Notes under the pieces: model-generated
Database searches by the model: none
The model's input: only the letters and a program-made list of their open reading frames with translations
What the model was told of the DNA's origin: nothing
From: a bacterium
GTDB lineage: Bacteria; Latescibacterota; Latescibacteria; Latescibacterales; Latescibacteraceae
DNA length: 64,000 nt
Assembly: GCA_021372535.1 (NCBI GenBank)
Contig: JAJFUH010000234.1
Coordinates: 47,038 to 111,037 of the forward strand
Direction: 5' to 3'
Program-made: the position numbers and the translations under genes
Shown here: positions 43,247 to 52,503 of the stretch, piece by piece
Position numbering within the stretch: the stretch's first letter is position 1
Layout: every line of letters begins with the position of its first letter

Positions 43247-44581
43247 ATGAGCTCAGAGCTTCGCTTAAAAAAAACTTCTTTGGTCAGTAAAATTTTTATT
43301 CGAAAAAGAACGGCTGTATTCCCCAATACCCTTTTTCTTTTTATCACTTTTATTTTTTGTTGTCTTATATATAATCCCGTTTCATATGCTCAGAAATCTG
43401 AGAATAACCTGACAGACCTTCAGAGTGAAGCGACAAAAGTATTCCTCGATATAAGCGACTATCAGGAGTATATCAAAAAAGAAATTCCTTTCATCAATTA
43501 TGTGCGGGACAGAAAAGAAGCGCAGGTTCATATATTGCTCACAGAACAGGAGACCGGCAGCGGTGGTAAAGAATACACGCTGACGTTTATCGGACAACTG
43601 AATTATACCGGCATGGATGACACCCTGAAATGTGTATCTCAAAAGATGGATACTGAAGAAATAATTCGGCGGAATATTGTTCGAACCATGAAAATGGGTT
43701 TAATCCGTTATGTGTCGAAAACCCCGCTCGCCAACGATATTTCGATCAATTACAACCAGCGAACCGATCCGTCAGCCGTTGTGGACAAGTGGAATTACTG
43801 GGTGTTCAATATTGATACCGGCGGCACGCTGAATGAAGAGGAGTCAAGCAAGGAGCTTTCGCTCGACAGTTCTTTTTCTGCCGACCGTGTAACTCCCGAC
43901 TGGAAAATCAGTCTGAATGTTGATCTTGATTACAATAAAGAAAAATATAAAACTGATGATCGTACTATTTCCAGTTACACGCGGTCTCAGGAGTTCGAGG
44001 GACTGGTAGTTAAAAGCCGCGGGGAACACTGGTCGTCAGGATTCTACGGCTCGGCGCTTTCTTCGATCTTTTCAAATACGAGATTCTCATACGAATTAGC
44101 TCCCGCGGTTGAATACAATGTCTTTCCGTATTCGGAATCAACGCGGCGGGAATTCCGTATTCTGTACAGGGCGGGTTATACGAACATTCGGTACGAAGAG
44201 GAAACCATTTATGGTAAAATCCACGAAAATTTATTCAAAGAAAATCTTTCCGGCACGTTTGAGCTCAAGGAAAAATGGGGTTCGGTGAGCGCAACACTGG
44301 AAGGGTCGCATTATTTTCACGATTTCAGCAAAAACAACTCGAGAATACACTGCAACATAAACCTTCGTCTTCTCGAGGGATTCTCCCTGAATATACACGG
44401 AAACATTTCGAGGATTCATGACCAGTTGTCATTGCCCAGGGAAGGCGCGACCGAAGAGGAGATCCTGCTGCATCAGAAGCAGCTTGCCACTCAGTATGAC
44501 TATTTTGCAGAAATAGGGATTCGATATACCTTCGGATCGATATTCAGTAACGTTGTCAACCCGCGTTTCGGAAATGACTGA
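43247..44581 (+). CDS. Outer-membrane beta-barrel protein of unknown function with conserved N-terminal domain
   Basis: 444 residues; start ATG has AAGGAGATTGA upstream. After a hydrophobic N-terminal segment (about 24-48) comes a conserved-looking region: EIPFINYVRDRKEAQVHILL, EQETGSGGKEYTLTFIG and a Lys/Arg-rich RRNIVRTMKMGLIRYV, in a pattern I have seen in uncharacterised exported proteins of FCB and gemmatimonad genomes. From about residue 190 to the end are paired amphipathic strands, as in a barrel, closing at RYTFGSIFSNVVNPRF. I do not assign a function. Its stop is 221 bases before the convergent NlpC gene. Confidence 0.6.
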   Translation: MSSELRLKKTSLVSKIFIRKRTAVFPNTLFLFITFIFCCLIYNPVSYAQKSENNLTDLQSEATKVFLDISDYQEYIKKEIPFINYVRDRKEAQVHILLTEQETGSGGKEYTLTFIGQLNYTGMDDTLKCVSQKMDTEEIIRRNIVRTMKMGLIRYVSKTPLANDISINYNQRTDPSAVVDKWNYWVFNIDTGGTLNEEESSKELSLDSSFSADRVTPDWKISLNVDLDYNKEKYKTDDRTISSYTRSQEFEGLVVKSRGEHWSSGFYGSALSSIFSNTRFSYELAPAVEYNVFPYSESTRREFRILYRAGYTNIRYEEETIYGKIHENLFKENLSGTFELKEKWGSVSATLEGSHYFHDFSKNNSRIHCNINLRLLEGFSLNIHGNISRIHDQLSLPREGATEEEILLHQKQLATQYDYFAEIGIRYTFGSIFSNVVNPRFGND

Positions 44582-44689
44582 TCCGGGGATTAATAATAGG
44601 GATTACCAACTTCAGACATACTGAAGGTATGCGGTAAATAGTCTTCGGTTCACCTGCGTGATTCAACTATTGCCCTACCCATCCTTGCC

Positions 44690-44740
44690 TGAACTCACCC
44701 CTCAGGCTCCCTTTCTTTCAGAGAGAGGGAGCCGTGAAAA
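44690..44740. repeat. GGCTCCCTTTCT hairpin between convergent genes
   Basis: GGCTCCCTTTCT at 44705-44716 pairs with AGAGAGGGAGCC at 44722-44733 (one G-U pair). It could terminate both neighbours. Confidence 0.5.
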
Positions 44741-44802
44741 GGCGTGGATGAAATGATCATCCCATATATCGTGCAATCACGCTGCGGGAAGTTCTGTTCG
44801 GG

Positions 44803-46251
44803 TTATGGATACAGCGGTGAAATTTTTGTCCAGTCGTCGATATTATAACCGCCTTTGAGTTCCGTGTCGTTTACGTTGACACGCCTGTACATCATCACCG
44901 TCCCGTCATCTGTCGTGTAGTCGTATCCCCCCATATGAATGACGTAATGCTTGTCATTCACTTTTCCCAGGTACATGAGTATGTGTCCGTCGCTCCCGAC
45001 CAGGGTCACCCCGGGGTCGCATTTTTCGAGATACTGATATTTTGTTTCACGCGGGGTATCCGACGGGAATGTGGTAACATGGTCGTTCCAGTGCAGCTCG
45101 AACGCCGGCCAGCTCCCGGTGAAGATGCCGAATGTCCTGAGCACCACGCGGATATAGCCGCAGCAGTTCCATTCGTTCCGGCCGTCATTCCATGCGTAGG
45201 GGCGATAGAGAAGACTGAACAGCGTGTTGATGACATTCCGCTGGGTAAACGGTTGATATCCAACGCTGACTTTCGCGTCGGGCTTCACCCAGCCATCGAC
45301 GGTTTCCAGAGAGCCATCCGGCTTCCTGAACGGCACGAGCACGTGATATCCCTTATCGGTTTTTTCCACGAGCTTGAATCGCGATCCCATGTAAAGGTCG
45401 GTTATGAATGAGCTGAAATTCTTGTTGCTGTAAACCGGAACCGTGTATGTGAGAGCAACGATGAAGTCTTTTGCATCGATATATTTACGTATCACTTCCG
45501 GTGAACCGAGCGCTATATTGACCGCTCTGACCCAACCGAACGCGGTTTCGCTTCTTACAAAATACCAGTCCTTGTTCTTCGATTCGTGGAGAATCGCCAC
45601 CGGCATGGCTACATCGGCGGATGCCGCCTGAAGCCCCTTTATGTACCATTCATCGGGTTTACCGTACGCGACCTCATCGGTCGGAAGCACGCGGACTGTC
45701 GCATGAACGGTTATAATGCCGTAGCGGGGCTTGATGACATCGGGAATGGAACCGGCGTCTGTCATGTCATAAAGCTGGTTTTTCTTGTCGTTGTCAAATG
45801 TCATTCTCCGGTCATCATAGTATGTCCGCGAATCGAAGAACGTGCGATTTGTCCTGAGCCGCGCTCTGAGACTGTCACCGGGAAAAGACACGAGAGAAAG
45901 CGGATCCTCGATTTTGAACTGGGCGCCGGTAGTATCGTTGTACTTGATAATCCTGTCTATTGAAACGGGTTTGCCGTTGATATCGTTCAATTTTGCGACT
46001 TTTTCCCGTATGATGGCGGTTTCCTTGTTCAATGCGTCTATATGGGCCGGGCTCAATAAAACAGCATCGGGATTGCCTTTGAGCCGTGATATCCAGAATT
46101 CCGGAGTCTGCATTTCTGCGGTCGCGTTCAGCACAACCTTTGGCGCGTCTTCGTATTTAATCTCCTTTTTAGTCTCCTGGCTAATTGCGGTATGAATCTG
46201 AAATGCAACCAACAAAGCACAGACAACCGGGGTTTTGACAAACGTTTTCAT
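44803..46251 (-). CDS. Exported NlpC/P60-family peptidase with SH3-like region
   Basis: Start ATG 46251 opens a signal peptide (MKTFVKTPVVCALLVAFQIHTAIS). The 482-residue protein has an NlpC/P60-stabilising N-terminal domain (about 40-200, ending KPRYGIITVHATVRVLPTDEVAY), an SH3-like segment (about 225-360), and the C40 peptidase core near residue 365-470. The expected DCSGF catalytic motif appears as NCCGYI (Cys kept, Asp replaced by Asn), with the His in GSDGHILMYLG and a later HMGGYDY. It probably cuts peptidoglycan stem peptides; altered motif noted. Confidence 0.8.
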   Translation of the reverse strand: MKTFVKTPVVCALLVAFQIHTAISQETKKEIKYEDAPKVVLNATAEMQTPEFWISRLKGNPDAVLLSPAHIDALNKETAIIREKVAKLNDINGKPVSIDRIIKYNDTTGAQFKIEDPLSLVSFPGDSLRARLRTNRTFFDSRTYYDDRRMTFDNDKKNQLYDMTDAGSIPDVIKPRYGIITVHATVRVLPTDEVAYGKPDEWYIKGLQAASADVAMPVAILHESKNKDWYFVRSETAFGWVRAVNIALGSPEVIRKYIDAKDFIVALTYTVPVYSNKNFSSFITDLYMGSRFKLVEKTDKGYHVLVPFRKPDGSLETVDGWVKPDAKVSVGYQPFTQRNVINTLFSLLYRPYAWNDGRNEWNCCGYIRVVLRTFGIFTGSWPAFELHWNDHVTTFPSDTPRETKYQYLEKCDPGVTLVGSDGHILMYLGKVNDKHYVIHMGGYDYTTDDGTVMMYRRVNVNDTELKGGYNIDDWTKISPLYP

Positions 46252-46502
46252 ATGGGTGTGTCTCCTTGGAGAGGTGAAACCTGATATTCCCCATATCAGA
46301 TTTTTTATTGTATTCCGACTCGACCATACGGGTGAATAAATAATAGTTTTTAAATGAATTTTAAGCAAATGTTTTTCTGTAGAGATTTATGAGGGCTATG
46401 AAAAAGTGTCTTTTAACGCGCCCTTTTAAAATAATCCTGTTATCCAGTTTAGTAAGTAAAAAAACTTTTAATTAGAAGAGCTAATTTCTTCCGATAGTAT
46501 GT

Positions 46503-46612
46503 GATCCCCCCTGCCTGCGGCATCCCCCCTTTTTAAGGGGGGAGCGGCTTTTGGGGCACTTTCATCCCCCTTTTTTTTATAAGGAGGACACGGCGAAGCC
46601 GAGGGGGATCAA
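46503..46612. repeat. Repeat family E in a 764-base gap
   Basis: GATCCCCCCTGCCTGCGGCA and CCCCCCTTTTTAAGGGGGG make a compound palindrome closing with GAGGGGGATC at 46603-46612; the same block occurs inverted at 55173-55214. The remaining part of 46252-47015 is AT-rich; an 83-codon frame at 46725 lacks a ribosome-binding site and is not supported. Confidence 0.6.
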
Positions 46613-47015
46613 TCATGTTAGCTGAATTTACTGGATAACCGGATACAATAATTGTTTGAACCACTGATAATCATGATTGACCGATTGCCATGATACATGC
46701 TGAGTTATTGGTTTTTTTTACATTATGATCATTATCGGGGTTGTCCGTATTTTAACTCCACACCGGACAATCAGACTGAACGCTTCCGCAAATCTCGCCT
46801 CATCTCATCTTTCATTCTTGCCTCCCTGTTATCTTTTCTATAAACTTATTTCAGGAAAAAACAGTCAAAGATGTAATATACCGTTATTATATATCGTGAT
46901 TGAAGGGATTACCCGGATCGTTATGGTCATCCTGATAACCCCGGATATCATGGTTCATGGTTTTTTGGGGATGTGAGTGTCAGAGAATTCATTTCCATAA
47001 AGCGAGATTTATACC

Positions 47016-47708
47016 ATGAAAATAACTATCAAAAACCTGAGTAAAGTGTTCGAAGACGGCACGCGCGCCCTCAACGATGTGAATCTGGTCATCGACAACG
47101 GCATGTTCGGCCTGCTCGGACCGAATGCCTCCGGCAAATCCACGCTCATACGCATTCTGGCGACACTCATGAAACCGACCGGTGGAACGGTGATGTTCGA
47201 CGATCTTGACCTGCAGAAAAACCGCGCCGCCATCCGTTCCATGACAGGGTATCTTCCGCAGAGATTCAGCTCGTTCAGAAACATGACCGCAGGGGAATTT
47301 CTCGATTATACGGCAAGGCTTTCGGGATTACGTGACACACGGGCGCGGAAAACAGCTGTCGACGAACTGCTTGAATCGCTTGGCCTTTCCGGTGTAAAAG
47401 ACACGAACGCCAACGAGCTTTCGACCGTCATGAAACGTCACCTTGAAATCGCGCAGGCGGTCATCGGCAACCCCAGAATCCTCATAGTGGACGAACCGAC
47501 AGTCGGCCTCTCCCCCGAAGAGCGGATACGGTTCAGAAATCTCCTGACAGACCGGTGCGGCGCAATCAGCATTATCATATTCTCGACCCATATCCTCAGC
47601 GATATATCGAGTACATGCACCGATATCGCCGTACTCGACAAGGGCGAGGTTGTTTATCACGGCGCTCCCGAAAATCTGCCTGAACTGGTAAAAGGCCATG
47701 AAGGCTGA
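47016..47708 (+). CDS. Orphan ABC transporter ATP-binding protein with atypical signature
   Basis: 230 residues. Walker A GPNASGKST (about 35-43), Q-loop YLPQRFSSF, Walker B ILIVDEPTVGL, D-loop and H-loop FSTHILSDI are intact, but the C-loop reads ELSTVMKRHLEIAQ instead of LSGGQ/LSGGM. In an ABC-2 exporter ATPase this should contact ATP of the partner subunit. No permease gene follows; the next gene (47899) is on the opposite strand. It may work with a distant permease or be degenerate. Confidence 0.75.
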   Translation: MKITIKNLSKVFEDGTRALNDVNLVIDNGMFGLLGPNASGKSTLIRILATLMKPTGGTVMFDDLDLQKNRAAIRSMTGYLPQRFSSFRNMTAGEFLDYTARLSGLRDTRARKTAVDELLESLGLSGVKDTNANELSTVMKRHLEIAQAVIGNPRILIVDEPTVGLSPEERIRFRNLLTDRCGAISIIIFSTHILSDISSTCTDIAVLDKGEVVYHGAPENLPELVKGHEG

Positions 47709-47898
47709 TTAGCAGTAAAGCAGGCATAAGGCAGAAGTGAATGATGAAAAAACCGTAGGCAGAATTTCACTGTAATCGAACAAATTCTCAGCAGTTTCCT
47801 GATAAACTCACAAGCCATAATTACCCTTTGTGCTTTTTTCTTTTTCTTTTCCCCTTCTGCCTTGTGCCTTCTGCCTCGTCTTTAATGCCTGTCTTTTT

Positions 47899-49089
47899 TC
47901 ACGGTGTCACCGTATAGAGGATAAGGGCATTGGCGATGGAACGGACGATTCCGTCCGAAGGCCGGTTGCGCACCTGACCGTCCACCCACATGGTCGTCGA
48001 GCCGCCGCCGTCCAGGTTGATCGCCTCGGTTGCGCCGAGCTCTTTGAGGAACGACGCGAGTTCATGAAGATTCATCCCTTCGCTATAGCCTTTCTGACGG
48101 CCGTCCACGGTGACGAGAAAAATATGGTCGCCGTTGAATCCGACAGCGGTTCGCGGGTGACGGGTATCGACGAAGGTCTGGCTGATTCCCTCTGTTTCGG
48201 CTTCGATGGATACTTCGCCGTTTCTCAGCAGGCGCGGGCCGCCGCCGACAGCATGCCTGATGGTTCCTGCCGAAGGTTCGATACCGATCGTGCACACGAG
48301 CGAATCACCGGCTGTGACACTCCCGAGAAAAGCCGCTCCTTTACCCCGTCCCATGAGTACGATACGGTCGGGCGGGATTGCAAGCTCGGTATCGCCGGGA
48401 TGCTGTTCGAGTACGGCGACCGTGTATGTCCCCTCGGGGCGAATCGGCTCTGAGAGAGGCCCGGCAAGCAGCACCACGGCATTTTCCTGCGGCCGGGTGC
48501 TCGTGTTGAATCGAGGGGTGAGCAGGACGATCCCGTTGCCCGGACAGCGCTGGTTGACTCCCGACAGCCTGAACGAGGAACCGTCCGTCCGTTTCACGCG
48601 CGAGGATAAGCGGAAACGGTCAATCGAAAGCGTCCCGTCCTCGAGAATGACAAGCGCCGACCGGCTGATCGGGCTGCTCACAAGCTCGCCGTTCACCACG
48701 CAGAAGCCGACAGGGTCTCCCTGGAACGGCCCGGACTGGAGGATATAGAAGTCGCCGTTGATGCCCGCGACAATATGGTGGCCGGACGAGATAATGCGCC
48801 CGGCAAGACGGGTGAGCGGCTCTATTTCGAGTATATGCTCTCCGCCGAGTTCGACACCGAGATCGAGAGTCGGAACCCCCTTCTGCATATCGAGAACCTG
48901 GATCGCCCACGGGCCTTCCGCGCGTGACAGCTCATAATATGACGCACCCGGAGCGATCTGTTCCTGCGCCGGAACGGGCATCGACCAGGCAATGACGAGC
49001 AGAACCGGCAAAAGCCGTCCGAGCCGTCTGAAAATACCCTGTGCCTTGACATCTTTCATCTGAGATTCTCTGTTCACTGCAACAGTCAT
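47899..49089 (-). CDS. Exported phosphodiester glycosidase family (NAGPA domain) protein
   Basis: 396 residues with an AAGGAAT ribosome-binding site before ATG 49089 (a Met at residue 11 is the alternative start). A signal or anchor helix (about 28-40) precedes the NAGPA-type domain: HIVAGINGDFYIL near 105, LVCTIGIEPSAGTIRHAVGGGPRL, RHPRTAVGFNGDHIFLVTVDGRQKGYSEGM and NLDGGGSTTMWV near 365. This fold in lysosomal uncovering enzyme removes GlcNAc from mannose-6-phosphate diesters; bacterial members are mostly uncharacterised. Substrate unknown. The gap 47709-47898 before it has mutually complementary GGCAGAAG/CTTCTGCC runs. Confidence 0.8.
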   Translation of the reverse strand: MTVAVNRESQMKDVKAQGIFRRLGRLLPVLLVIAWSMPVPAQEQIAPGASYYELSRAEGPWAIQVLDMQKGVPTLDLGVELGGEHILEIEPLTRLAGRIISSGHHIVAGINGDFYILQSGPFQGDPVGFCVVNGELVSSPISRSALVILEDGTLSIDRFRLSSRVKRTDGSSFRLSGVNQRCPGNGIVLLTPRFNTSTRPQENAVVLLAGPLSEPIRPEGTYTVAVLEQHPGDTELAIPPDRIVLMGRGKGAAFLGSVTAGDSLVCTIGIEPSAGTIRHAVGGGPRLLRNGEVSIEAETEGISQTFVDTRHPRTAVGFNGDHIFLVTVDGRQKGYSEGMNLHELASFLKELGATEAINLDGGGSTTMWVDGQVRNRPSDGIVRSIANALILYTVTP

Positions 49090-49242
49090 ACCGGATTCCT
49101 TCTGCTGGTCATCATATATAGAATTATACGTTCAGGGATCAAAAGAGACTGCTCTTTTCCCATACATGCAGTCTCGTATGTGATTCGGTCTTCATATGAG
49201 ACAAGTCGTTTTACCCTGTAAAGCGGTATTGTATCCTGTTTT

Positions 49243-50697
49243 TTACGGTTCGAGCTCGCTCGTCGGCGCTTCGGGGAGTGTAAGGGGAAACGCCGGGGGA
49301 ATCATCTCGATGACCCGCATGGATTTCCACCTGCCTCCCAGGAACCGCACCAGAAATGAAACTCCGAGAATAATCACATAGAGCGTTACAATAGTCCAGC
49401 CGACATAGAGCGATGCATGAAACACCTCGAGAGCGATATAGGACGGAATAACCATCAGGAACAGGGAAAGGATAACGATCATGTACATGACGAAACGGGT
49501 GTCTCCGGCTCCCTTGATCGCGGAAGCGAACATGATGGTGAGGGAATCGAACAGGGAATAAAGCGCCACAAACCGGAGCAGGACAACGGTCATTCCGCTG
49601 ATGGCGGCAAAACGCACGGGGTCGGCCTGCGATGCGAAAGGCAGGATAAACAGCCCGGGCGCGAACACATAGAGCGCGGCAATCGAGGTCATGTAGACGA
49701 ATGTCAGATGAAAACCCGACCAGACGCTCCGTTCGGCGAGGTCCGGCCTGTCTTTCCCCAGGTTCTGCCCGACGAGCACATTGATCGCCATGCCGAGGCC
49801 GATCATGGGCATGAATGCGATGGCGTTTATGTTGAACGCGATGTTCGTCGCCGCCAGCGAGTCGGTCCCGAGCCGCCCGATAAGCAGGAGGAAGGTGGTA
49901 AACCCGGCGACATCGAGGAAAAACTGTATCCCGTTCGGCAGTCCGAACCGTATGAGACGACGGAAGAGCTCGAGTTCGGGCCGCCATCCTCTCATCGTAT
50001 GAAACGCTTCCGCATACCGCCGCCGTGCTATGAGAACCATGTAGATGCTGAACGAGACGCACGCCGAAGCCACGGTGGCGTATGCCGCGCCCCTGATTCC
50101 CATCTCCGGGAATCCGAATTTCCCGAAGATGAGGAGGTAGTCGAGGACGATGTTGACCATGGTTGCCAGCACATTGACCCACATGATGGGTCTTGTTTCG
50201 CTCCTGCCGGAGAAAAAGCCCGACATGGCGGACGATGCGATTGCCGGCGCCGCGCCGAGACACAGGATGCTGAAGTACTCCGTCTCGTACTGCCGGACGA
50301 TTTCCTCGTGGCCGACGAACCTGAAAAACGCACCCGCGAACGGAATGAGCGCAAGGAGAACGGCTCCTCCGATTACCGCAACATAAATGCCCTGCCAGAG
50401 GGACGGCCCGATGCGGGTGAACCTCCCGGCGCCGTAATACTGCGCCACGAACGTGTTCACATACTGTGCGGTGCCGATGAACAGGCTCATGATGGCGAAA
50501 TTGACTATGCCTGCGGGCATTGCCGCCGCTATCGCCTCGGGCGAATACCAGGTGAGGAACATGCGGTCGACGAAGTGCTGGAGCGACCACGACCCCGTAC
50601 TGATAATGAGCGGTATCGCCACAGTGAGCACCTCGCGGTAACCGCTCTCGCGATGCCAGCGGTTCAGCGGCGGATTTATGTATCCGGTCGATGCCAT
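49243..50697 (-). CDS. MATE-family multidrug/sodium efflux transporter
   Basis: 484 residues, twelve predicted membrane helices. Family features include PLIISTGSWSLQHFVDRMFL at the start, GTAQYVNTFVAQYYGAGR, and in the second half LPNGIQFFLDVAGFTTF, MAINVLVGQNLGKDR and DSLTIMFASAIKGAGDTRFV. It most likely exports cationic drugs or metabolites using a sodium or proton gradient. No regulator is beside it. Long Arg-rich frames in the two other frames of the same stretch are shadows. Confidence 0.9.
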   Translation of the reverse strand: MASTGYINPPLNRWHRESGYREVLTVAIPLIISTGSWSLQHFVDRMFLTWYSPEAIAAAMPAGIVNFAIMSLFIGTAQYVNTFVAQYYGAGRFTRIGPSLWQGIYVAVIGGAVLLALIPFAGAFFRFVGHEEIVRQYETEYFSILCLGAAPAIASSAMSGFFSGRSETRPIMWVNVLATMVNIVLDYLLIFGKFGFPEMGIRGAAYATVASACVSFSIYMVLIARRRYAEAFHTMRGWRPELELFRRLIRFGLPNGIQFFLDVAGFTTFLLLIGRLGTDSLAATNIAFNINAIAFMPMIGLGMAINVLVGQNLGKDRPDLAERSVWSGFHLTFVYMTSIAALYVFAPGLFILPFASQADPVRFAAISGMTVVLLRFVALYSLFDSLTIMFASAIKGAGDTRFVMYMIVILSLFLMVIPSYIALEVFHASLYVGWTIVTLYVIILGVSFLVRFLGGRWKSMRVIEMIPPAFPLTLPEAPTSELEP

Positions 50698-51357
50698 GAT
50701 TATCGGAATAGCTTCCTTTTTAAAAAAATGAAAAGCCCTGAAAAGGGGACAGGTAAGATACGAAATGAGCCATATTTTTGAAAGAATTTAACCCGATCTA
50801 TTCACAAAATTTAATGGAACGCGGATTCGCGCGGATCAGGCGGATTTTCGCGGATTTGTTTTTACTATCTTTTAAATTAAATTATTTATGGTCAATAAAT
50901 ATAGTATAAATAATCTGTTATATCTATTTGAATTATTGGTATTAACTCTTTTTTTGCATAATTCGGTTAAAACGTGTTGAAAAGCCTTTTTCATGAAGCC
51001 CCTTCCAATATCAATCTACCTTACATCTTCGCAACTGCGCGGCGAGTCGGACATTCTTTTTCCCTGTATGGCAGGAAGTCCACGATGGTTGCCCCCATCG
51101 GGGGAAAGTTGGCCGACATGCCTGATAGGGGGCTGTTTTAATGATAAATAAACATACAATTTTACCGGGGGAGTGCCGCAGGCACTTTTCGACAATAGCC
51201 CGGGGATTCATCCCCGGGCGGGGGGAATTCGGGAGAAATATGGGATTTGGCTGTCTGATGATTTAACAATAACTCACATTTGCCCCTCCCTTTCAAAGAG
51301 AGGGGCAGCGCCCGGACGCATAATTTTTACTTAACGTACACCGCGGGGTGAGTTCTT
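50698..51357. other. 660-base gap filled with palindromic repeats
   Basis: The stretch has no gene. It holds a tail of repeat A at 50788-50858 (TTTAACCCGATCTATTC, GCGGATTTTCGCGG), a GCCCCCATCGGGGG hairpin near 51090, GTGCCGCAGGCAC near 51172, a perfect palindrome GCCCGGGGAT-TC-ATCCCCGGGC at 51198-51219, and a CCCCTC...GAGGGG hairpin at 51284. Confidence 0.6.
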
Positions 51358-52503
51358 TCAATCCTTCCAGATATCCTTCACCCGCGCCTCGACCCCCGGC
51401 ATATCGGGCAGCGGGGCGCTCGGAACAGGCTCGTACCAGAAGGTCGCCCCCGACCAGTCGTCCTGACGTTCGTAGAGGCCGCTCCCCTTTTCCTTGCGGA
51501 CTGCATCGCTCCAGCCGATCTGCTGGATGGTCATGCGGCATTCCTTTTCCCAGAAGATCGGGTCGGGCAGGTGCCAGCGGTACATCGAGACAAATCCCTT
51601 GTCATGATCGAGTAAACTGCACCCGTTGTACAGAAACGGCGTCTGCTGCACCCCGTACGACAGGCAGACATAATCCTCGCTCCCTGTCCCGCAGATGGTC
51701 GGGAATTCGGTGTCGCCGTCCATGTAAATCTTGATCTCGCCTTCGCCCCACCAGTTCCTGTCCTCATAACGGATGCCGAGCACCGTACCGATGAAACGGC
51801 CTTTTCCGGTGCGCTTGGGCAGGATGGTGAAATCCTCGGTGAGCTTCGTTGGATTCTCACGTCTGAAGAGGCAGTGGAGACGGCCGACATCGGCGGGATG
51901 AGTGTCGCCGGTGGTGTAATCGATCTGGTAGAAAAGAGGGATGTCCTTTTTCCCTTCGTTGGTGAAGGTGATATACGCCCGTGTGGTGAACGGCATCGGC
52001 AGCCAGATATTCATGCCGGCGTTCTGCCCGCAGGAATGGACGGCGGACTGGTACGGCATCACCTTGCCATGGGCGAACCCCATGAAATCCCCGACCGGGC
52101 ACTCGATGCTCGGATGCTGCTGGCCGTCCCAGTACACGCGGATGACAATGCTCCGCAGGTTTTCCGGGTCACGCGAGGTTGTTATCCAGATGTGACGGAT
52201 TGTGCCGGGTCCCGTGATGTCGCAGAGAACGAACATGGAATCCGGCTTGACTTCCCGCATGGGCGATCCCTTACGGCCCACGCCGAGATGACTTGCCGGT
52301 TTTCCGCCTTCTCCGGGCGCTCCGGTCGGGTTCTCGAACGAAATAGACCGTGACACGAGACCGGTTGCAAGATCGTACGGTTTCCCGGTGAGATCGAAGA
52401 CCGGCAAAGGTTTCTGCTGACCGGTATCCTTGCCCCGTCCGCACGAGACCGCAAGACATACTGCCGACAGCATGACCACGATTACAAGCGCTTCCATTTT
52501 CAT
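51358..52503 (-). CDS. DUF2961/GH172-like glycoside hydrolase lipoprotein
   Basis: Lipoprotein signal peptide ends VCLAVSC (residue 21), and the ATG has GGGAGGAAC upstream. The 381-residue protein fits the DUF2961 family (now GH172): SFENPTGAPGEGGKPASHLGVGRKGSPM, DITGPGTIRHIWITT, IECPVGDFMGFAHG, GEGEIKIYMDGDTEFPTICGTGSEDYVC and QIDYT. The acidic GTGSEDY and the Glu in WWGEGE are likely catalytic. Known members act on alpha-D-arabinofuranosides or difructose anhydrides. Substrate here is not known. Confidence 0.85.
   Translation of the reverse strand: MKMEALVIVVMLSAVCLAVSCGRGKDTGQQKPLPVFDLTGKPYDLATGLVSRSISFENPTGAPGEGGKPASHLGVGRKGSPMREVKPDSMFVLCDITGPGTIRHIWITTSRDPENLRSIVIRVYWDGQQHPSIECPVGDFMGFAHGKVMPYQSAVHSCGQNAGMNIWLPMPFTTRAYITFTNEGKKDIPLFYQIDYTTGDTHPADVGRLHCLFRRENPTKLTEDFTILPKRTGKGRFIGTVLGIRYEDRNWWGEGEIKIYMDGDTEFPTICGTGSEDYVCLSYGVQQTPFLYNGCSLLDHDKGFVSMYRWHLPDPIFWEKECRMTIQQIGWSDAVRKEKGSGLYERQDDWSGATFWYEPVPSAPLPDMPGVEARVKDIWKD

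Noticed and set aside
46725-46976. Plus-strand 83-codon frame
   Set aside because: No ribosome-binding site and no recognisable content; lies in a repeat-rich gap.
49211-50590. Minus-strand 459-codon open frame
   Set aside because: It lies in another frame of the MATE gene, is Arg- and His-rich, and has no recognisable domain.
49417-50781. Plus-strand 454-codon open frame
   Set aside because: Opposite strand of the MATE gene; rich in His, Gly, Asp and Glu, a shadow of the codon bias.
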